Positions 55,401-64,000 of a DNA stretch of 64,000 nucleotides are shown here, piece by piece (within the stretch, counting starts at the first letter, position 1; each line of letters starts with the position of its first letter). The position numbers and the translations under genes were made by a program. This DNA comes from Xanthomonas campestris pv. badrii (GTDB taxonomy: Bacteria; Pseudomonadota; Gammaproteobacteria; Xanthomonadales; Xanthomonadaceae). The stretch spans positions 2,914,001 through 2,978,000 of the forward strand of contig NZ_CP051651.1 of the NCBI RefSeq assembly GCF_012848175.1, given 5' to 3'. Below the pieces are notes generated by a model, which was not told the origin of the DNA, made no database searches, and saw only the letters and a list, made by a program, of their open reading frames with translations.

Positions 55401-55996
55401 TGGTACGCCAGGCCACCAAGGGTGCCGATCCACATCCGGTCGCGATCATCCAGCGCCAGGGCATAGACCGGATTGGGCGCCAGGGGGTCGTCCATCTTGG
55501 CCAGATCCAGGGTGCTGAACTGCCCCTTCGCATCCAGCCGCAGCACCGCGCCGGTCGACAGGCCGAACCAGATCTCGTCGCCACGGCCGGCAATGGCGTA
55601 GACATCGCCCACAGCGAGTTCGGGCACCTGATTGGGCAGGTAGGCCGTCAGCGTGGCGCGGTCAGCACTGAGCATCGCCACCCCGGCGCCCCCCAGCGCC
55701 AGCCAGAGCCGGTCCTGCGAATCGATGTAGATCGCCTGCAGCAGGTTGCTTCTGAGCGAGTGCGGGTCGGTGGGCTCATTGCGCCAGACCTTGAACCCGG
55801 CACCGTCGTAGCGCACCAGTCCATCGGTGGTGGTCATCCACAGGTAGCCGGCACGGTCCTGTGCGATGGCGGTGATCATGGTGGAGGGCAAGCCCTCGGC
55901 CGGGCCGACGATGCGAAACCGCGGAATGGCCGGAACCCCGGCCAACGCAGGACATGCCGTCAAAACGGCGAGCAGTACGATCAGCAGCACACGCAT
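52439..55996 (-). CDS. Propeller hybrid sensor kinase D
   Basis: 1185 residues from the ATG at 55996 (GGAAGGGA upstream; an earlier in-frame start adds a non-signal-like leader). A signal peptide (VLLIVLLAVLTACPALAG) precedes Reg_prop repeats (VGPAEGLPSTMITAIAQDRAGYLWMTTTDG), Y_Y_Y (NRYRTFLQGFDSGWVEHD), TM (LAAICLLGAAVAALFAAAY), His817 in LGHEVRTPMTG, HATPase (DTGPGMSAEQRGRLFQRFEQ) and receiver (LCDLDLPGIDG; note Cys-Asp in place of Leu-Leu-Asp). It is first in the transcribed order of four. Receiver-type output again lacks a DNA-binding domain. Confidence 0.87.
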   Translation of the reverse strand: MRVLLIVLLAVLTACPALAGVPAIPRFRIVGPAEGLPSTMITAIAQDRAGYLWMTTTDGLVRYDGAGFKVWRNEPTDPHSLRSNLLQAIYIDSQDRLWLALGGAGVAMLSADRATLTAYLPNQVPELAVGDVYAIAGRGDEIWFGLSTGAVLRLDAKGQFSTLDLAKMDDPLAPNPVYALALDDRDRMWIGTLGGLAYHDGMALHRVRPDGDDSGINALQWVGQRLWASTDTGLRAMDGSGVWHTPTWAPMFAAGNRVWAVADAGDGEFWLGTEQGLWHTRQDQPPVPVNNGDTPLVSNRHVTTIWRSAHGGIWVPLHGRGLAYLREDWRRTAAFKQINEQGKGLSCSLAPAARSGGLWQFDRSGRMLRYDTSTGALTQTGIQQPEFRDMEVATALEDSRGTVWLGSGRFGLSRIDVTTGALRHFSDEGPAEAALWIGEPGDGTLWVAYEQVIQRRDLASGRLLDTIDQHHPHGLKEVVSPQIRKGPDGRIWVSAYGGMYAWQSAAGGFVPVPGLETEETLQAFVVEDATHLWLYRAGSLERWGSDGTGWKRLRRIRSAEGFPAMDAYGLERDSQGRLWLSGPRGLWRIDPRQARAQVRSFTARDGLTSLEFSHRCLLMARDGVLVGGTADGYTVLIDTRAPDVPTFTPEMRLETVSVQAGERRRSLPISGGFSLSPVDRQLRINMRLLSFIDPMANRYRTFLQGFDSGWVEHDASGMREFSTLPPGNYVLQMQGVDPLGNASKVHTLAFTVNPPWWRSDMGLAAICLLGAAVAALFAAAYRRRVRMRAQWQLAQHKRELAEQASLAKTRFLATLGHEVRTPMTGVLGMSELLLQTPLDTRQQGYAGAIQSAGKHLLRLVNDALDLARIEAGKLPLDYRDFDLRQLIGQVVELVRPSAEQKQLAFACELDDALPPALHGDASRVQQILLNLLFNAVKFTERGSVQLRVCVVPQHPGQGIRVEVRDTGPGMSAEQRGRLFQRFEQAEGALTHARHGGSGLGLAICRELAAAMGGAVSVSSELGQGACFVVELPLRWVTTLPVVAPEAARAVAPPQAALQLLLIEDDPTVAQVIVGLLQARGHAVTHVMHGLAALAEVSMRSFDAGLCDLDLPGIDGAALVAQMRARGVRFPIVAVTARADADAEPQAMAAGCNGFLRKPVTGDLLASALARVLAEAADAPDGSAAG

Positions 55997-56092
55997 GTGG
56001 GAATCCCTTCCACGTCCAGCCGGCATGCTCGCAATGGATCGTTGCAAGCGCAAGCCGCGCGCGCGGCGCCGGGATGTGTCTAGAATCCGCCC

Positions 56093-56755
56093 ATGACGCC
56101 CCTAGCCCGCCTGTTGCTCCTTCCCGCCCTGGCCCTGACCAGCCTGGCCGCCAGCGCCGCACCGGTGCGCTACGCGCTGGATCCGGTGCATACCCGGGTG
56201 CTGTTCGCGGTTGAACATGCCGGCTTTTCCAAGGCATTGGGCACGGTGTCCGGCAGCACCGGCAGCCTGGTCTTCGACCCGGACGACTGGGCGTCCGCAC
56301 GGCTGGAGGCGACCGTGCCGCTGCGCCGCGCCGACCTGGGCGATGCTAAGTGGAACGAGGCCACCCTGGCACGCAACCTACTCGACGCCGAGCGCTTTCC
56401 CGACGCGCATTTCGTCTCCACGCGCGTGCAGGCCAGTGGCGACAACCGCGCCAGGGTCACCGGCAACCTCACCCTGCACGGCGTCACCCGCCCGGTCACC
56501 CTTGAGGTGACCCTCAACGCACTCAAGCGCCATCCGCTGCCGCCGTTTCGCCGCACCGCCGGGTTTTCCGCCACCGCCACGCTGAGCCGGGCCGAATTCG
56601 GCATCGATGCGTGGAAATCGATGATCGGCGACACGGTGGAATTGCGCATCGAAGCCGAAGCGGTGCGCGAAGGCCGCGCCGACGATGAGCCCGCACCGCC
56701 GCAAGCCGCACCCACCCCACCGGACAGCGCCGCCAGCCAGGAATCGGGAACATGA
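56093..56755 (+). CDS. YceI-family periplasmic lipocalin-like protein 1
   Basis: 220 residues. A signal peptide (LARLLLLPALALTSLAASA) leads the YceI domain: YALDPVHTRVLFAVEHAGFSKALGTVSG, LEATVPLRRADLG, RFPDAHFVSTRV, LTLHGVTRPVTLEVTLN, FSATATLSRAEFGIDAWKSMIGDTVELRIEAEA. YceI proteins bind isoprenoid quinones in a lipocalin barrel. A Pro-rich C-terminal tail (PAPPQAAPTPPD) is unusual for the family. It overlaps the cytochrome b561 gene by 4 bp (ATGA), and a second YceI gene follows, so the three form one operon. Confidence 0.9.
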   Translation: MTPLARLLLLPALALTSLAASAAPVRYALDPVHTRVLFAVEHAGFSKALGTVSGSTGSLVFDPDDWASARLEATVPLRRADLGDAKWNEATLARNLLDAERFPDAHFVSTRVQASGDNRARVTGNLTLHGVTRPVTLEVTLNALKRHPLPPFRRTAGFSATATLSRAEFGIDAWKSMIGDTVELRIEAEAVREGRADDEPAPPQAAPTPPDSAASQESGT

Positions 56756-57315
56756 GCCTGAAGAACACCGACCGCTGGGGCGGCGTCAGCCAGACCCTGC
56801 ACTGGGTGATCGCGCTGCTGATCCTGGTACTGGGCATCGTCGGCCTGACCATGGGCGAGCTACCCAAGACACCGAAATATTTCTGGGTCTACACCGCGCA
56901 CAAGTCGGTGGGGCTGACCGTGCTGGCGCTGGTGATCGTGCGGCTGGGCTGGCGGATCTATGCCGGCGCGCCGCCGCCGGTGGCAGGCACGCCGCGCTGG
57001 CAGGAGCGCATTGCCGGGCTCACCCACTGGCTGCTGTACGCGATGATCTTCGCCATGCCGCTGTCGGGCTGGCTGTACGACTCCACCAGCGGCCTGCGGC
57101 CGTTCCGCTGGTTCGGCCTGTTCGACGTACCCAAGCTCAGCCCGCCGGACGAACACCTGCGCGCCATCGCGCACTTCATCCACGAGTGGGGCTTCTGGTT
57201 GCTGATTGCCGTGGTGCTGGCCCATGCCGGCGCCGCGCTCTACCACCACCTGTTCCAGCGTGACGCCACCCTGGCGCGGATGTTGCCGCGCGGCTGGCTT
57301 TCCTCCAGACCCTAA
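56752..57315 (+). CDS. Cytochrome b561
   Basis: 187 residues with four TM helices. Haem-ligand histidines are at HWVIALLILVLGIVGL, AHKSVGLTVLALVIVRL, HWLLYAMIFAMPLSGWL and HEWGFWLLIAVVLAHAGAALYHHL, the usual spacing of the diheme b561/YodB family. It would transfer electrons across the inner membrane, perhaps from quinol to periplasmic partners. The linked YceI lipocalins may supply a bound quinone. Overlaps the upstream gene by 4 bp and precedes the next by 9 bp. Confidence 0.9.
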   Translation: MSLKNTDRWGGVSQTLHWVIALLILVLGIVGLTMGELPKTPKYFWVYTAHKSVGLTVLALVIVRLGWRIYAGAPPPVAGTPRWQERIAGLTHWLLYAMIFAMPLSGWLYDSTSGLRPFRWFGLFDVPKLSPPDEHLRAIAHFIHEWGFWLLIAVVLAHAGAALYHHLFQRDATLARMLPRGWLSSRP

Positions 57316-57324
57316 GGATTTCCC

Positions 57325-57894
57325 ATGTCGTCCAAGCTGTTCGCCTCTCCGCTGCTGGTCGCTGCCTCGCTGGTTGCCACCTTGGCCGCTGCCCCGGTAT
57401 CTGCCGCCGAATATGTTCAGGCCCCCGGCTCGACGCTGGTGTTCGCCAGCAAGTACGACGGCGAAGTGTTCACCGGCAAGTTCCCCGGCTTCGACACCAC
57501 GCTGAGTTTCGATCCGGCCAACCTGGCCGGCGCCAAGCTCGATGTGCGCATTCCGCTGGCCAGCGCAATCAGCGGCAACAACGACCGCGACTCGACCCTG
57601 CAGGGCCCGGACTTCTTCAACGTCGCCAAGTTCGCCACTGCGCGGTATCGCGCCGACAAATTCCGTGCCCTGGGCGGCAACCAGTACGCCGCCGACGGCA
57701 CCCTGGAGTTGCGCGGGGTCAGCAAGCCGGTCACGCTGACCTTCACCTGGACGCCCGGCGCGCAGCCGGTGCTGGCCGGCAAGGCCGTGGTGAAGCGACT
57801 GGACTTCGGCGTGGGTGGCGGCGATTGGGCCGACACCAAGACCATCCCCAACGAAACCGCGATCAGCACCAAGGTCGTGTTGAAGGCGAAGTAA
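57325..57894 (+). CDS. YceI-family periplasmic protein 2
   Basis: 189 residues. A signal peptide (LLVAASLVATLAAAPVSA) leads the YceI domain: QAPGSTLVFASKYDGEVFTGKFPGF, LDVRIPLASAISGN, DFFNVAKFATARYRADKF, LELRGVSKPVTLTFTW, VKRLDFGVGGGDWADTKTIPNE. Compared with copy 1 it keeps the same barrel motifs but lacks the proline tail. Last gene of the operon, followed by a strong terminator. Role as a quinone carrier is inferred from the family. Confidence 0.9.
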   Translation: MSSKLFASPLLVAASLVATLAAAPVSAAEYVQAPGSTLVFASKYDGEVFTGKFPGFDTTLSFDPANLAGAKLDVRIPLASAISGNNDRDSTLQGPDFFNVAKFATARYRADKFRALGGNQYAADGTLELRGVSKPVTLTFTWTPGAQPVLAGKAVVKRLDFGVGGGDWADTKTIPNETAISTKVVLKAK

Positions 57895-57925
57895 CGCCAC
57901 AGGCCGCAACCGGACGCGGCCACTG

Positions 57926-57961
57926 AGCGGCGGACTACCTCGTCGGGTCCGCCGCTTTTTT
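57926..57961 (+). terminator. Rho-independent terminator after the YceI operon
   Basis: AGCGGCGGAC (57926-57935) pairs with GTCCGCCGCT (57947-57956) around an 11-base loop and is followed immediately by a run of T residues. This is the clearest intrinsic terminator in the window. Confidence 0.9.
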
Positions 57962-58027
57962 GTGCCTGCAGCGAGGAATGACACCGCAGGACAGCTAGAC
58001 TGGAGGCTGACGCCGAGGATCCGAACG

Positions 58028-58597
58028 ATGCGCACACACGGAACGTTGACCCGCTGGAATGCCGAGCGAGGCTTTGGCTTCATCACTCCGGCGCGGCCAG
58101 GCGATGATGTGTTCGTGCATGTGTCCGCCTTCGGCCGCGGCACGCCGCCGCCGCGCATCGGCGAGCTGATCTCCTTCGAGACCGACGCCGGCCCGGACGG
58201 GCGCCTGCGCGCGGTGCGCATCACCCGCGCCGGTACGCAGGCCGGCAGGCACGCAGCTTCCAGCCATCGCCACGCACCGGGCACGGGGACCAGCAGCGGT
58301 TTCCGGCTCGGGCTCGGCAAGGTGGTAATGCTGATGCTGCTGACCGGTGGCACCGCCGTCGCCTACCTGCAACGCGACGCCCTGAGCGCGGCGATGGCGC
58401 CCAGCACCGTCGCCGAGCCGGCACCTCGAGTCGCAGCGCCTGCTGCTACCCCGGCGCCCCCCGGGTGCGATGGCCGTACCCGGTGTTCGCAAATGCGCTC
58501 CTGTGCCGATGCCACCTATGTGTTGCAGCACTGCCCCAATACCCAGATGGATGGCGACGGCGACGGGGTGCCCTGCGAGCAGCAGTGGTGCCGTTGA
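58028..58597 (+). CDS. Cold-shock domain / TM / Excalibur fusion protein
   Basis: 189 residues. Residues 1-70 form a cold-shock domain (HGTLTRWNAERGFGFITPARPGDDVFVHVSAF). A basic His/Ser-rich linker follows, then one TM helix (KVVMLMLLTGGTAVAYL), a Pro/Ala linker and a C-terminal Cys-rich Excalibur-type calcium-binding motif (CSQMRSCADATYVLQHC...DGDGDGVPCEQQWC). The DGDGDGVPC loop is the Ca2+ site. Nucleic-acid binding inside and a calcium site outside the membrane make an odd topology; CSD-TM proteins of this kind are known in proteobacteria, with unknown function. Lies between a terminator and a convergent glutaredoxin-like gene. Confidence 0.8.
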   Translation: MRTHGTLTRWNAERGFGFITPARPGDDVFVHVSAFGRGTPPPRIGELISFETDAGPDGRLRAVRITRAGTQAGRHAASSHRHAPGTGTSSGFRLGLGKVVMLMLLTGGTAVAYLQRDALSAAMAPSTVAEPAPRVAAPAATPAPPGCDGRTRCSQMRSCADATYVLQHCPNTQMDGDGDGVPCEQQWCR

Positions 58598-58615
58598 TCT
58601 GAGCGACCTCCCCAT

Positions 58616-58858
58616 CTAACCGACCCGGGCGCGACCTTCCTGCAGCCACGCACGCACCCGCGCGCCATCGAACGGCCACGCCAGTTCGCGCCCGTGCGCA
58701 TCCCGCAACACCGGCACCCGTGTGCCGTAAACGGCCTCGAGCGCGTCGTCGTCGTCGATGAACACGCTGCGGAAGTCGCCCGCACGCACCTGCGCCAGCA
58801 CTTCGATGGCCTGATCGCACAGGTGGCAGTCATCGCGCTGGTACAGGGTCAGGGCCAT
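58616..58858 (-). CDS. Glutaredoxin-like protein (DUF836 type)
   Basis: 80 residues. The thioredoxin-like fold begins [17 protein letters not shown] with Cys11 and Cys14 in a CHLC redox pair, followed by the [12 protein letters not shown] strand/helix, the cis-proline loop TRVPVL and a final [14 protein letters not shown]. Probable cytoplasmic dithiol oxidoreductase. It is divergent from the serine dehydratase gene, whose start is 86 bp away, and convergent with the cold-shock fusion gene. Confidence 0.87.
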   Translation of the reverse strand: MALTLYQRDDCHLCDQAIEVLAQVRAGDFRSVFIDDDDALEAVYGTRVPVLRDAHGRELAWPFDGARVRAWLQEGRARVG

Positions 58859-58943
58859 GCGGACGTCTCATGTTGCGCTGCAGCCGTGCCGCAATCGCCG
58901 AACGACTAGAATAGCCGCCTTTACGCTCACCTCTCCGGCACGC

Positions 58944-60326
<1,383 letters not shown>

Positions 60327-60394
60327 GTCAATCGTGGACGGCGTGCTGATCAACGCAGCATGCGCAGCGACGAAAGAACCCACTCCACAGAGGC

Positions 60395-61032
60395 TTGCCA
60401 TTGCGCTGCCCTTCTCGTGCACACGGGAGAAGATGCGCGAAATACGAATGAGGGAACGCCCCCGGCGCAGCGAACGCTCCGCCCTTCTCCCGCACGCGGG
60501 AGAAGGGGCGCGAAGCGCGGATGCGGAAACGCACCAGCCGCAGCGAACGCTCTGCCCTTCTCCCGCACGCGGGAGAAGGTGCGCGAAGCGCGGATGAGGG
60601 AACGCACCAACCGCATCGAACGCTCTGCCTTCTCCCGCACGCGGGAGAGGGTGCGCGAAGCGCGGATGCGGAAACGCACCAGCCGCAGCGAATGCTCTGC
60701 CCTTCTCCCGCACGCGGGAGAAGGTGCGCGAAGCGCGGATGCGGAAACGCACCAGCCGCATCGAACGCTCTGCCTTCTCCCGCACGCGGGAGAAGGTACG
60801 CGAAGCGCGGATGAGGGAACGCACCAGCCGCAGCGAACGCTCTGCCCTTCTCCCGCACGCGGGAGAAGGTGCGCGAAGCGCGGATGAGGGAACGCACCAA
60901 CCGCATCGAACGCTCTGCCTTCTCCCGCACGCGGGAGAGGGTGCGCGAAGCGCGGATGCGGAAACGCACCAGCCGCAGCGAATGCTCTGCCCTTCTCCCG
61001 CACGCGGGAGAAGGTGCGCGAAGCGCGGATGA
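60395..61032. repeat. Nine tandem 72/73-bp hairpin repeats
   Basis: Units are marked by CACGCGGGAG-type cores near 60420, 60493, 60566, 60638, 60711, 60783, 60856, 60928 and 61001; spacing is 72 or 73 bp, alternating after the first three. Each unit has a 10-bp stem (CCTTCTCCCG/CGGGAGAAGG, loop CACG) and a nested GGTGCG...CGCACC stem holding GCGC-GAA-GCGC. The first unit is degenerate. A block of about 220 bp from 60541 recurs at 60831, a 290-bp (four-unit) higher-order duplication. It occupies the 3' side of sdaA. Looks like an amplified Xanthomonas REP-like palindrome; no transposase nearby. Frames open through it on both strands are a by-product. Confidence 0.88.
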
Positions 61033-61182
61033 GGGCAGCAGACCTCAGCGCACGCATTGGAGCCTGGTCGCCAGCAATCGCCAGCAATGCGCCTGCAGCG
61101 CCCGCTAACCGCCACCTGGCTGTACGTTCCCACCACATCCGCCGCTGTACCGTCAGCGCCTGGATTTGGATGGAGATACACG

Positions 61183-62178
61183 ATGCGAAAGCGCGTTTGC
61201 ACCCTCATGCTCGCCCTGGCCTGCAGTCCGCTACTGGCGCAGGAAGCCGCGTATGGCCCGCGCCTGGAAGGCTTCGACTACCCCCACCCCGTCAAGACCT
61301 ATGCATTCACCTCGCAACAGCAGCCGCTGGAAATGGCCTACCTGGATGTTGCGCCGACCGGCACGCCCAATGGCCACACGGCGGTGCTGCTGCATGGCAA
61401 GAACTTCTGCGCCGCCACCTGGGAAGACAGCATCGCCGCGCTGAGCAGGACCGGCTACCGCGTCGTCGCGCCGGACCAGATCGGTTTCTGCAAATCCAGC
61501 AAGCCGGCCGCGTATCAGTTTTCGTTCGCGCAACTGGCCGACAACACGCATGCGCTGTTGAACAAGCTCGGCATCCAACGTGCGGTGGTGGTCGGCCATT
61601 CGATGGGCGGCATGCTGGCCATTCGCTATGCGCTGATTTACCCGCAAGCGACCGAGCATCTGGCGCTGGTCGACCCCATCGGGCTGGAAGACTGGAAGGC
61701 CGAAGGCATCCCCTGGCGCAGCGTGGATGCGTGGTACGACAACGAGCTGAAAACCAGCTTCGAACGGATCAAGAAGTACCAGATGGACGTGTACTACGCC
61801 GGTCAATGGGAGCCCGAATTCGAACGCTGGGCGCGCATGCAGGCCGGCATGTCGCTGGGCAAGGGCAAGCAGGCCGTGGCCTGGAATCAGGCGCTGACCT
61901 ACGACATGGTCTTCAACCAGCCGGTGGTCTACGAGCTGCCCAACCTTGCGGTACCGACCACGCTGTTCATCGGCCTCAAGGACCGCACCGCCATCGGCAA
62001 GGACACCGCACCGCCGCAGGTCAAGGCACGCGTGGGCGATTACACCAGGCTGGGCAAGCGCGCGGCGGCCGCGATCCCGAATGCGAAACTGATCGAGTTT
62101 GCCGACCTGGGCCATTCGCCGCAGGTGCAGGACCCGGCGCGCTTCAACGCTGCGCTGTTGAAGGCGATTGCGCAGTAA
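61183..62178 (+). CDS. Secreted/periplasmic alpha/beta hydrolase
   Basis: 331 residues. A signal peptide (VCTLMLALACSPLLAQ, about 5-20) leads an alpha/beta-hydrolase fold: VLLHGKNFCAATW oxyanion region, nucleophile Ser140 in VVVGHSMGGMLA, a catalytic acid in TTLFIGLKDRTA and histidine in FADLGHSPQVQ. The GHSMGG motif is common to C-C hydrolases, esterases and haloalkane dehalogenase relatives. The ATG at 61183 follows TGGAGATA; the open frame extends upstream into the repeats without protein character. Substrate unknown; secretion suggests degradation of an external ester or lipid. Confidence 0.85.
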   Translation: MRKRVCTLMLALACSPLLAQEAAYGPRLEGFDYPHPVKTYAFTSQQQPLEMAYLDVAPTGTPNGHTAVLLHGKNFCAATWEDSIAALSRTGYRVVAPDQIGFCKSSKPAAYQFSFAQLADNTHALLNKLGIQRAVVVGHSMGGMLAIRYALIYPQATEHLALVDPIGLEDWKAEGIPWRSVDAWYDNELKTSFERIKKYQMDVYYAGQWEPEFERWARMQAGMSLGKGKQAVAWNQALTYDMVFNQPVVYELPNLAVPTTLFIGLKDRTAIGKDTAPPQVKARVGDYTRLGKRAAAAIPNAKLIEFADLGHSPQVQDPARFNAALLKAIAQ

Positions 62179-62270
62179 CTGCTGGATGGCGATGCGTGAC
62201 GACCCGGGTCGTTGCGCATCGCCGCAGCAGCGTGACTTCCGGACGGTGGTGCAGCTCCGTGCCGGGCCGA

Positions 62271-63359
62271 TCAACCGGCGACGATCCGCAACACGTCATC
62301 CAGCAACGCGGCCGCGGTCACCTCGGCGCCCGCACCCGGGCCCTGGATCAGCAAGGGCTGCGCGCGATAGCGGTCGCTGCTGATCGCCACGCGGTTGTCG
62401 GTACCGGCACCACCGGCCAGGGGATGGTCCAGTGCCAGCTCACGCAATCCCACGCTTGCACCGTGTGCATCCACGCGACCGACGAACCGCAGGCAACGTC
62501 CTGCAGCCCGCGCCTGCTGCCAGCGCGCGCCGACCTGCGCATCCAGCGCGCCCAGCTGCGCCTCCAGCTCCACCAGTGGCGTTCTGGCGAGGCTGGCCGG
62601 CACCAGCGATTCCACATGCACCTGTTCGGCCTCCAGTTGCCAACCCGCCGTGCGCGCCAGGATCAGCAGCTTGCGCCGCACGTCCTCACCGGACAGATCG
62701 ATGCGCGGATCCGGCTCGGTATAGCCCGCCGCCACCGCCTCGCGCACGCAATCGGAAAAGGCAGCGCTGCCGTCATACCGATGGAACAACCACGCCAGCG
62801 ATCCGGACAACACGCCTTCGATCGAATGGATATGGTCGCCGCCGGCCACCAGCGCGCGGACGCTGCTCAGCACCGGCAGCCCGGCGCCCACGGTGGCACT
62901 GTCGCCGTAGTGCGCGCCACTGGCATGCCGGGCGGCGTGCAGCGCCTGCGCACGCGACAGCGCCGTGCCCTGCCCGAGCTTGTTGGCGGTCACTACATGC
63001 ACGCCACGGCCCAGCCATTCCACATGCCATTGCGCGACCACATCGCTGGCGGTCGCATCCACCAGCACATCGCCGGCGCGCAGCGCCACGGTCTCCGCCC
63101 AGGGCTGCAACACGGCCTGGCCACGCGGGGCGGCATTGGCCTGCTGCAATGCCTGTTCGGCGCTCACCCCGCAGTCGTGGGCGATGCGCGAATTGGCCAG
63201 CCAATCGAAGCGTGGCAGCTGCAACTGGCGCTGCTGCAAGGCGGTGTAGCGGGTCACGAAGGCGCGCCCCACCGTCCCGGTGCCCAGCAAGGCAAGCCGC
63301 GGAGTCGGCGTCACCGTTGCCTTCGCTGCGCGCGGCGATACGGGCAGCACGCTGCTCAT
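62271..63359 (-). CDS. hom: Homoserine dehydrogenase
   Basis: 362 residues, a stand-alone enzyme without aspartokinase. The Rossmann motif LALLGTGTVGRAFV (about 23-36) is followed by VDATASDVVAQWHVEWLGRGVHVVTANKLG, YGDSATVGAGLPVLSSVRALVAGGD, IEGVLSGSLAWLF and the substrate-binding AGYTEPDPRIDLSGEDVRRKLLILAR. It reduces aspartate semialdehyde to homoserine. No C-terminal ACT domain is present, similar to the ThrA C-terminal half. Its start overlaps the MetB-type gene stop by 4 bp (ATGA, 63356-63359), so the two are co-transcribed for methionine/threonine synthesis. Confidence 0.92.
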   Translation of the reverse strand: MSSVLPVSPRAAKATVTPTPRLALLGTGTVGRAFVTRYTALQQRQLQLPRFDWLANSRIAHDCGVSAEQALQQANAAPRGQAVLQPWAETVALRAGDVLVDATASDVVAQWHVEWLGRGVHVVTANKLGQGTALSRAQALHAARHASGAHYGDSATVGAGLPVLSSVRALVAGGDHIHSIEGVLSGSLAWLFHRYDGSAAFSDCVREAVAAGYTEPDPRIDLSGEDVRRKLLILARTAGWQLEAEQVHVESLVPASLARTPLVELEAQLGALDAQVGARWQQARAAGRCLRFVGRVDAHGASVGLRELALDHPLAGGAGTDNRVAISSDRYRAQPLLIQGPGAGAEVTAAALLDDVLRIVAG

Positions 63360-64000
63360 GCGTCGACCTGTTTGCGGGCGGCGTTGGTCAGGGTCGCCTC
63401 GGCGCGCGCCAATCCGGCGCGCAGGTCGATCAGCAAGTCGTCGGCCGATTCGATCCCGATCGACAAGCGCAGCAATCCATCGGAAATCCCTGCCGCCGCA
63501 CGTGCTTCGGCGGTCATCGCCGCATGCGTCATCGAGGCCGGATGGGCGATCAGGCTTTCCACGCCCCCCAGCGACTCGGCCAGGGTGAAGTAGCGCAACC
63601 CATCGACGAAGGCGCGCACCGCGGCTTCGCCACCGTTCAATTCAAAACTCATCATCGCGCCGAAGCCCTTCTGCTGGCGCGCTGCCAGGGCATGGCCCGG
63701 ATGGGTCGCCAACCCGGGGAAATACACCTGATTGACCGTCGCATGCCCGTCCAGCAATGCAGCGATGGCATCGGCGTTTTCCTGGTGCACACGCAGGCGC
63801 GCATCCAGCGTGCGCAGGCCACGCAGGGTGAGGAAGGCATCGAACGGCGAGCCGGTCAGGCCCAGCGCATTGGCCCACCATACCAACTGCTGGTGCAGCT
63901 GCGCATCGCGCGCCACCACCGCACCGCCCACCACGTCGCTGTGGCCGTTGATGTACTTGGTGGTGGAATGCAGCACCAGATCGGCGCCGAATTCCAGCGG
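63356..64000 (-). CDS. metB: Cystathionine gamma-synthase-like PLP enzyme (partial)
   Basis: The C-terminal 214 residues; the N-terminus lies beyond the right edge. The PLP-lysine block PLEFGADLVLHSTTKYINGHSD with VVGGAVVA is at the visible start, followed by GSPFDAFLTLRGLRTLDARLRVHQENA, VYFPGLATHPGHALAARQQKGFGAMMSFEL and SLGGVESLIAHPASMTHA. These are hallmarks of trans-sulfuration enzymes (MetB/MetC/MetZ). MetB is preferred because of the coupled homoserine dehydrogenase; a cystathionine gamma-lyase or O-acylhomoserine sulfhydrylase cannot be excluded from this portion. Confidence 0.85.
   Translation of the reverse strand, partial: PLEFGADLVLHSTTKYINGHSDVVGGAVVARDAQLHQQLVWWANALGLTGSPFDAFLTLRGLRTLDARLRVHQENADAIAALLDGHATVNQVYFPGLATHPGHALAARQQKGFGAMMSFELNGGEAAVRAFVDGLRYFTLAESLGGVESLIAHPASMTHAAMTAEARAAAGISDGLLRLSIGIESADDLLIDLRAGLARAEATLTNAARKQVDA

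Noticed and set aside
60328..60969. Repetitive protein encoded by the 72/73-bp tandem repeats
   Set aside because: Frames are open on both strands because the repeat lacks stops; the unit alternates between 72 and 73 bp, so no frame is kept as a consistent repeat protein, and there is no ribosome-binding site.
60395..61032. CRISPR array
   Set aside because: Units are contiguous tandem repeats with no unique spacers, and no cas genes are nearby.
61014..63593. 859-aa open frame spanning the hydrolase and homoserine dehydrogenase region
   Set aside because: Runs in the wrong frame across one gene and antisense to another; not protein-like.

Overview
The window is high-GC, densely packed gammaproteobacterial DNA whose gene content points to the plant-associated genus Xanthomonas. 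Indicators are a LuxR-solo/proline-iminopeptidase pair with a lux-type box, a very large TonB-dependent receptor with a LacI-type operator, propeller-type hybrid histidine kinases in tandem, and a divergent SoxR/MFS pair. The species cannot be fixed from sequence reading alone.

Layout. 1-1.8 kb: debris of a polymorphic-toxin array, with an AHH-nuclease remnant interrupted by an amber codon, an Imm11-type immunity gene and a second toxin-like remnant. 1.9-5.3 kb: pip, a plant-responsive LuxR solo and an APC permease. 5.7-8.9 kb: a secreted trypsin-like protease, a small unknown gene and an MBL-fold hydrolase. 8.9-16.4 kb: a minus-strand cluster of TonB-dependent receptor, SapC, cupin-like protein and flavin-dependent halogenase, with xyl-box-like operators upstream. 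16.7-20.8 kb: an M1 metallopeptidase, then soxR divergent from an MFS exporter around a SoxR-type box. 21.2-26.3 kb: a yjf-like envelope-stress cluster (YjfI, PspA/YjfJ, a K+-channel-like protein, YjfK, YjfL, YjfM, YjfC). 26.5-30.4 kb: housekeeping genes pdxH, aroK-aroB, a WGR protein and hemE.

30.4-39.3 kb is the most unusual part. It holds an R-body (Reb) locus with seven RebB-like small proteins, one carrying a long Ala/Pro tail, plus unknown proteins and a DUF1906 glycoside-hydrolase-like protein. Next comes an A+T-rich gene for a eukaryote-like F-box protein, and then a regulator joining a degenerate NtrC-type AAA+ domain to an AraC HTH. I read this as a possible R-body-based device aimed at eukaryotic hosts or predators, with its own effector and regulator; this is inference.

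39.8-41.2 kb: a DHA2-type MFS exporter behind a perfect 14-bp palindrome. 41.3-56.0 kb: four tandem minus-strand propeller hybrid sensor kinases; the first two share a nearly identical ~1.4-kb 3' part (Y_Y_Y, TM, kinase, receiver), which looks like recent gene conversion. 56.1-57.9 kb: a YceI-cytochrome b561-YceI operon ending in a clear terminator. 58.0-60.3 kb: a cold-shock/TM/Excalibur fusion, a glutaredoxin-like protein and L-serine dehydratase. 60.4-61.0 kb: nine tandem 72/73-bp hairpin-bearing repeats. 61.2-64.0 kb: a secreted alpha/beta hydrolase, homoserine dehydrogenase and the C-terminal part of a MetB-type enzyme cut by the window edge. No rRNA, tRNA, CRISPR array or intact insertion sequence was recognised.
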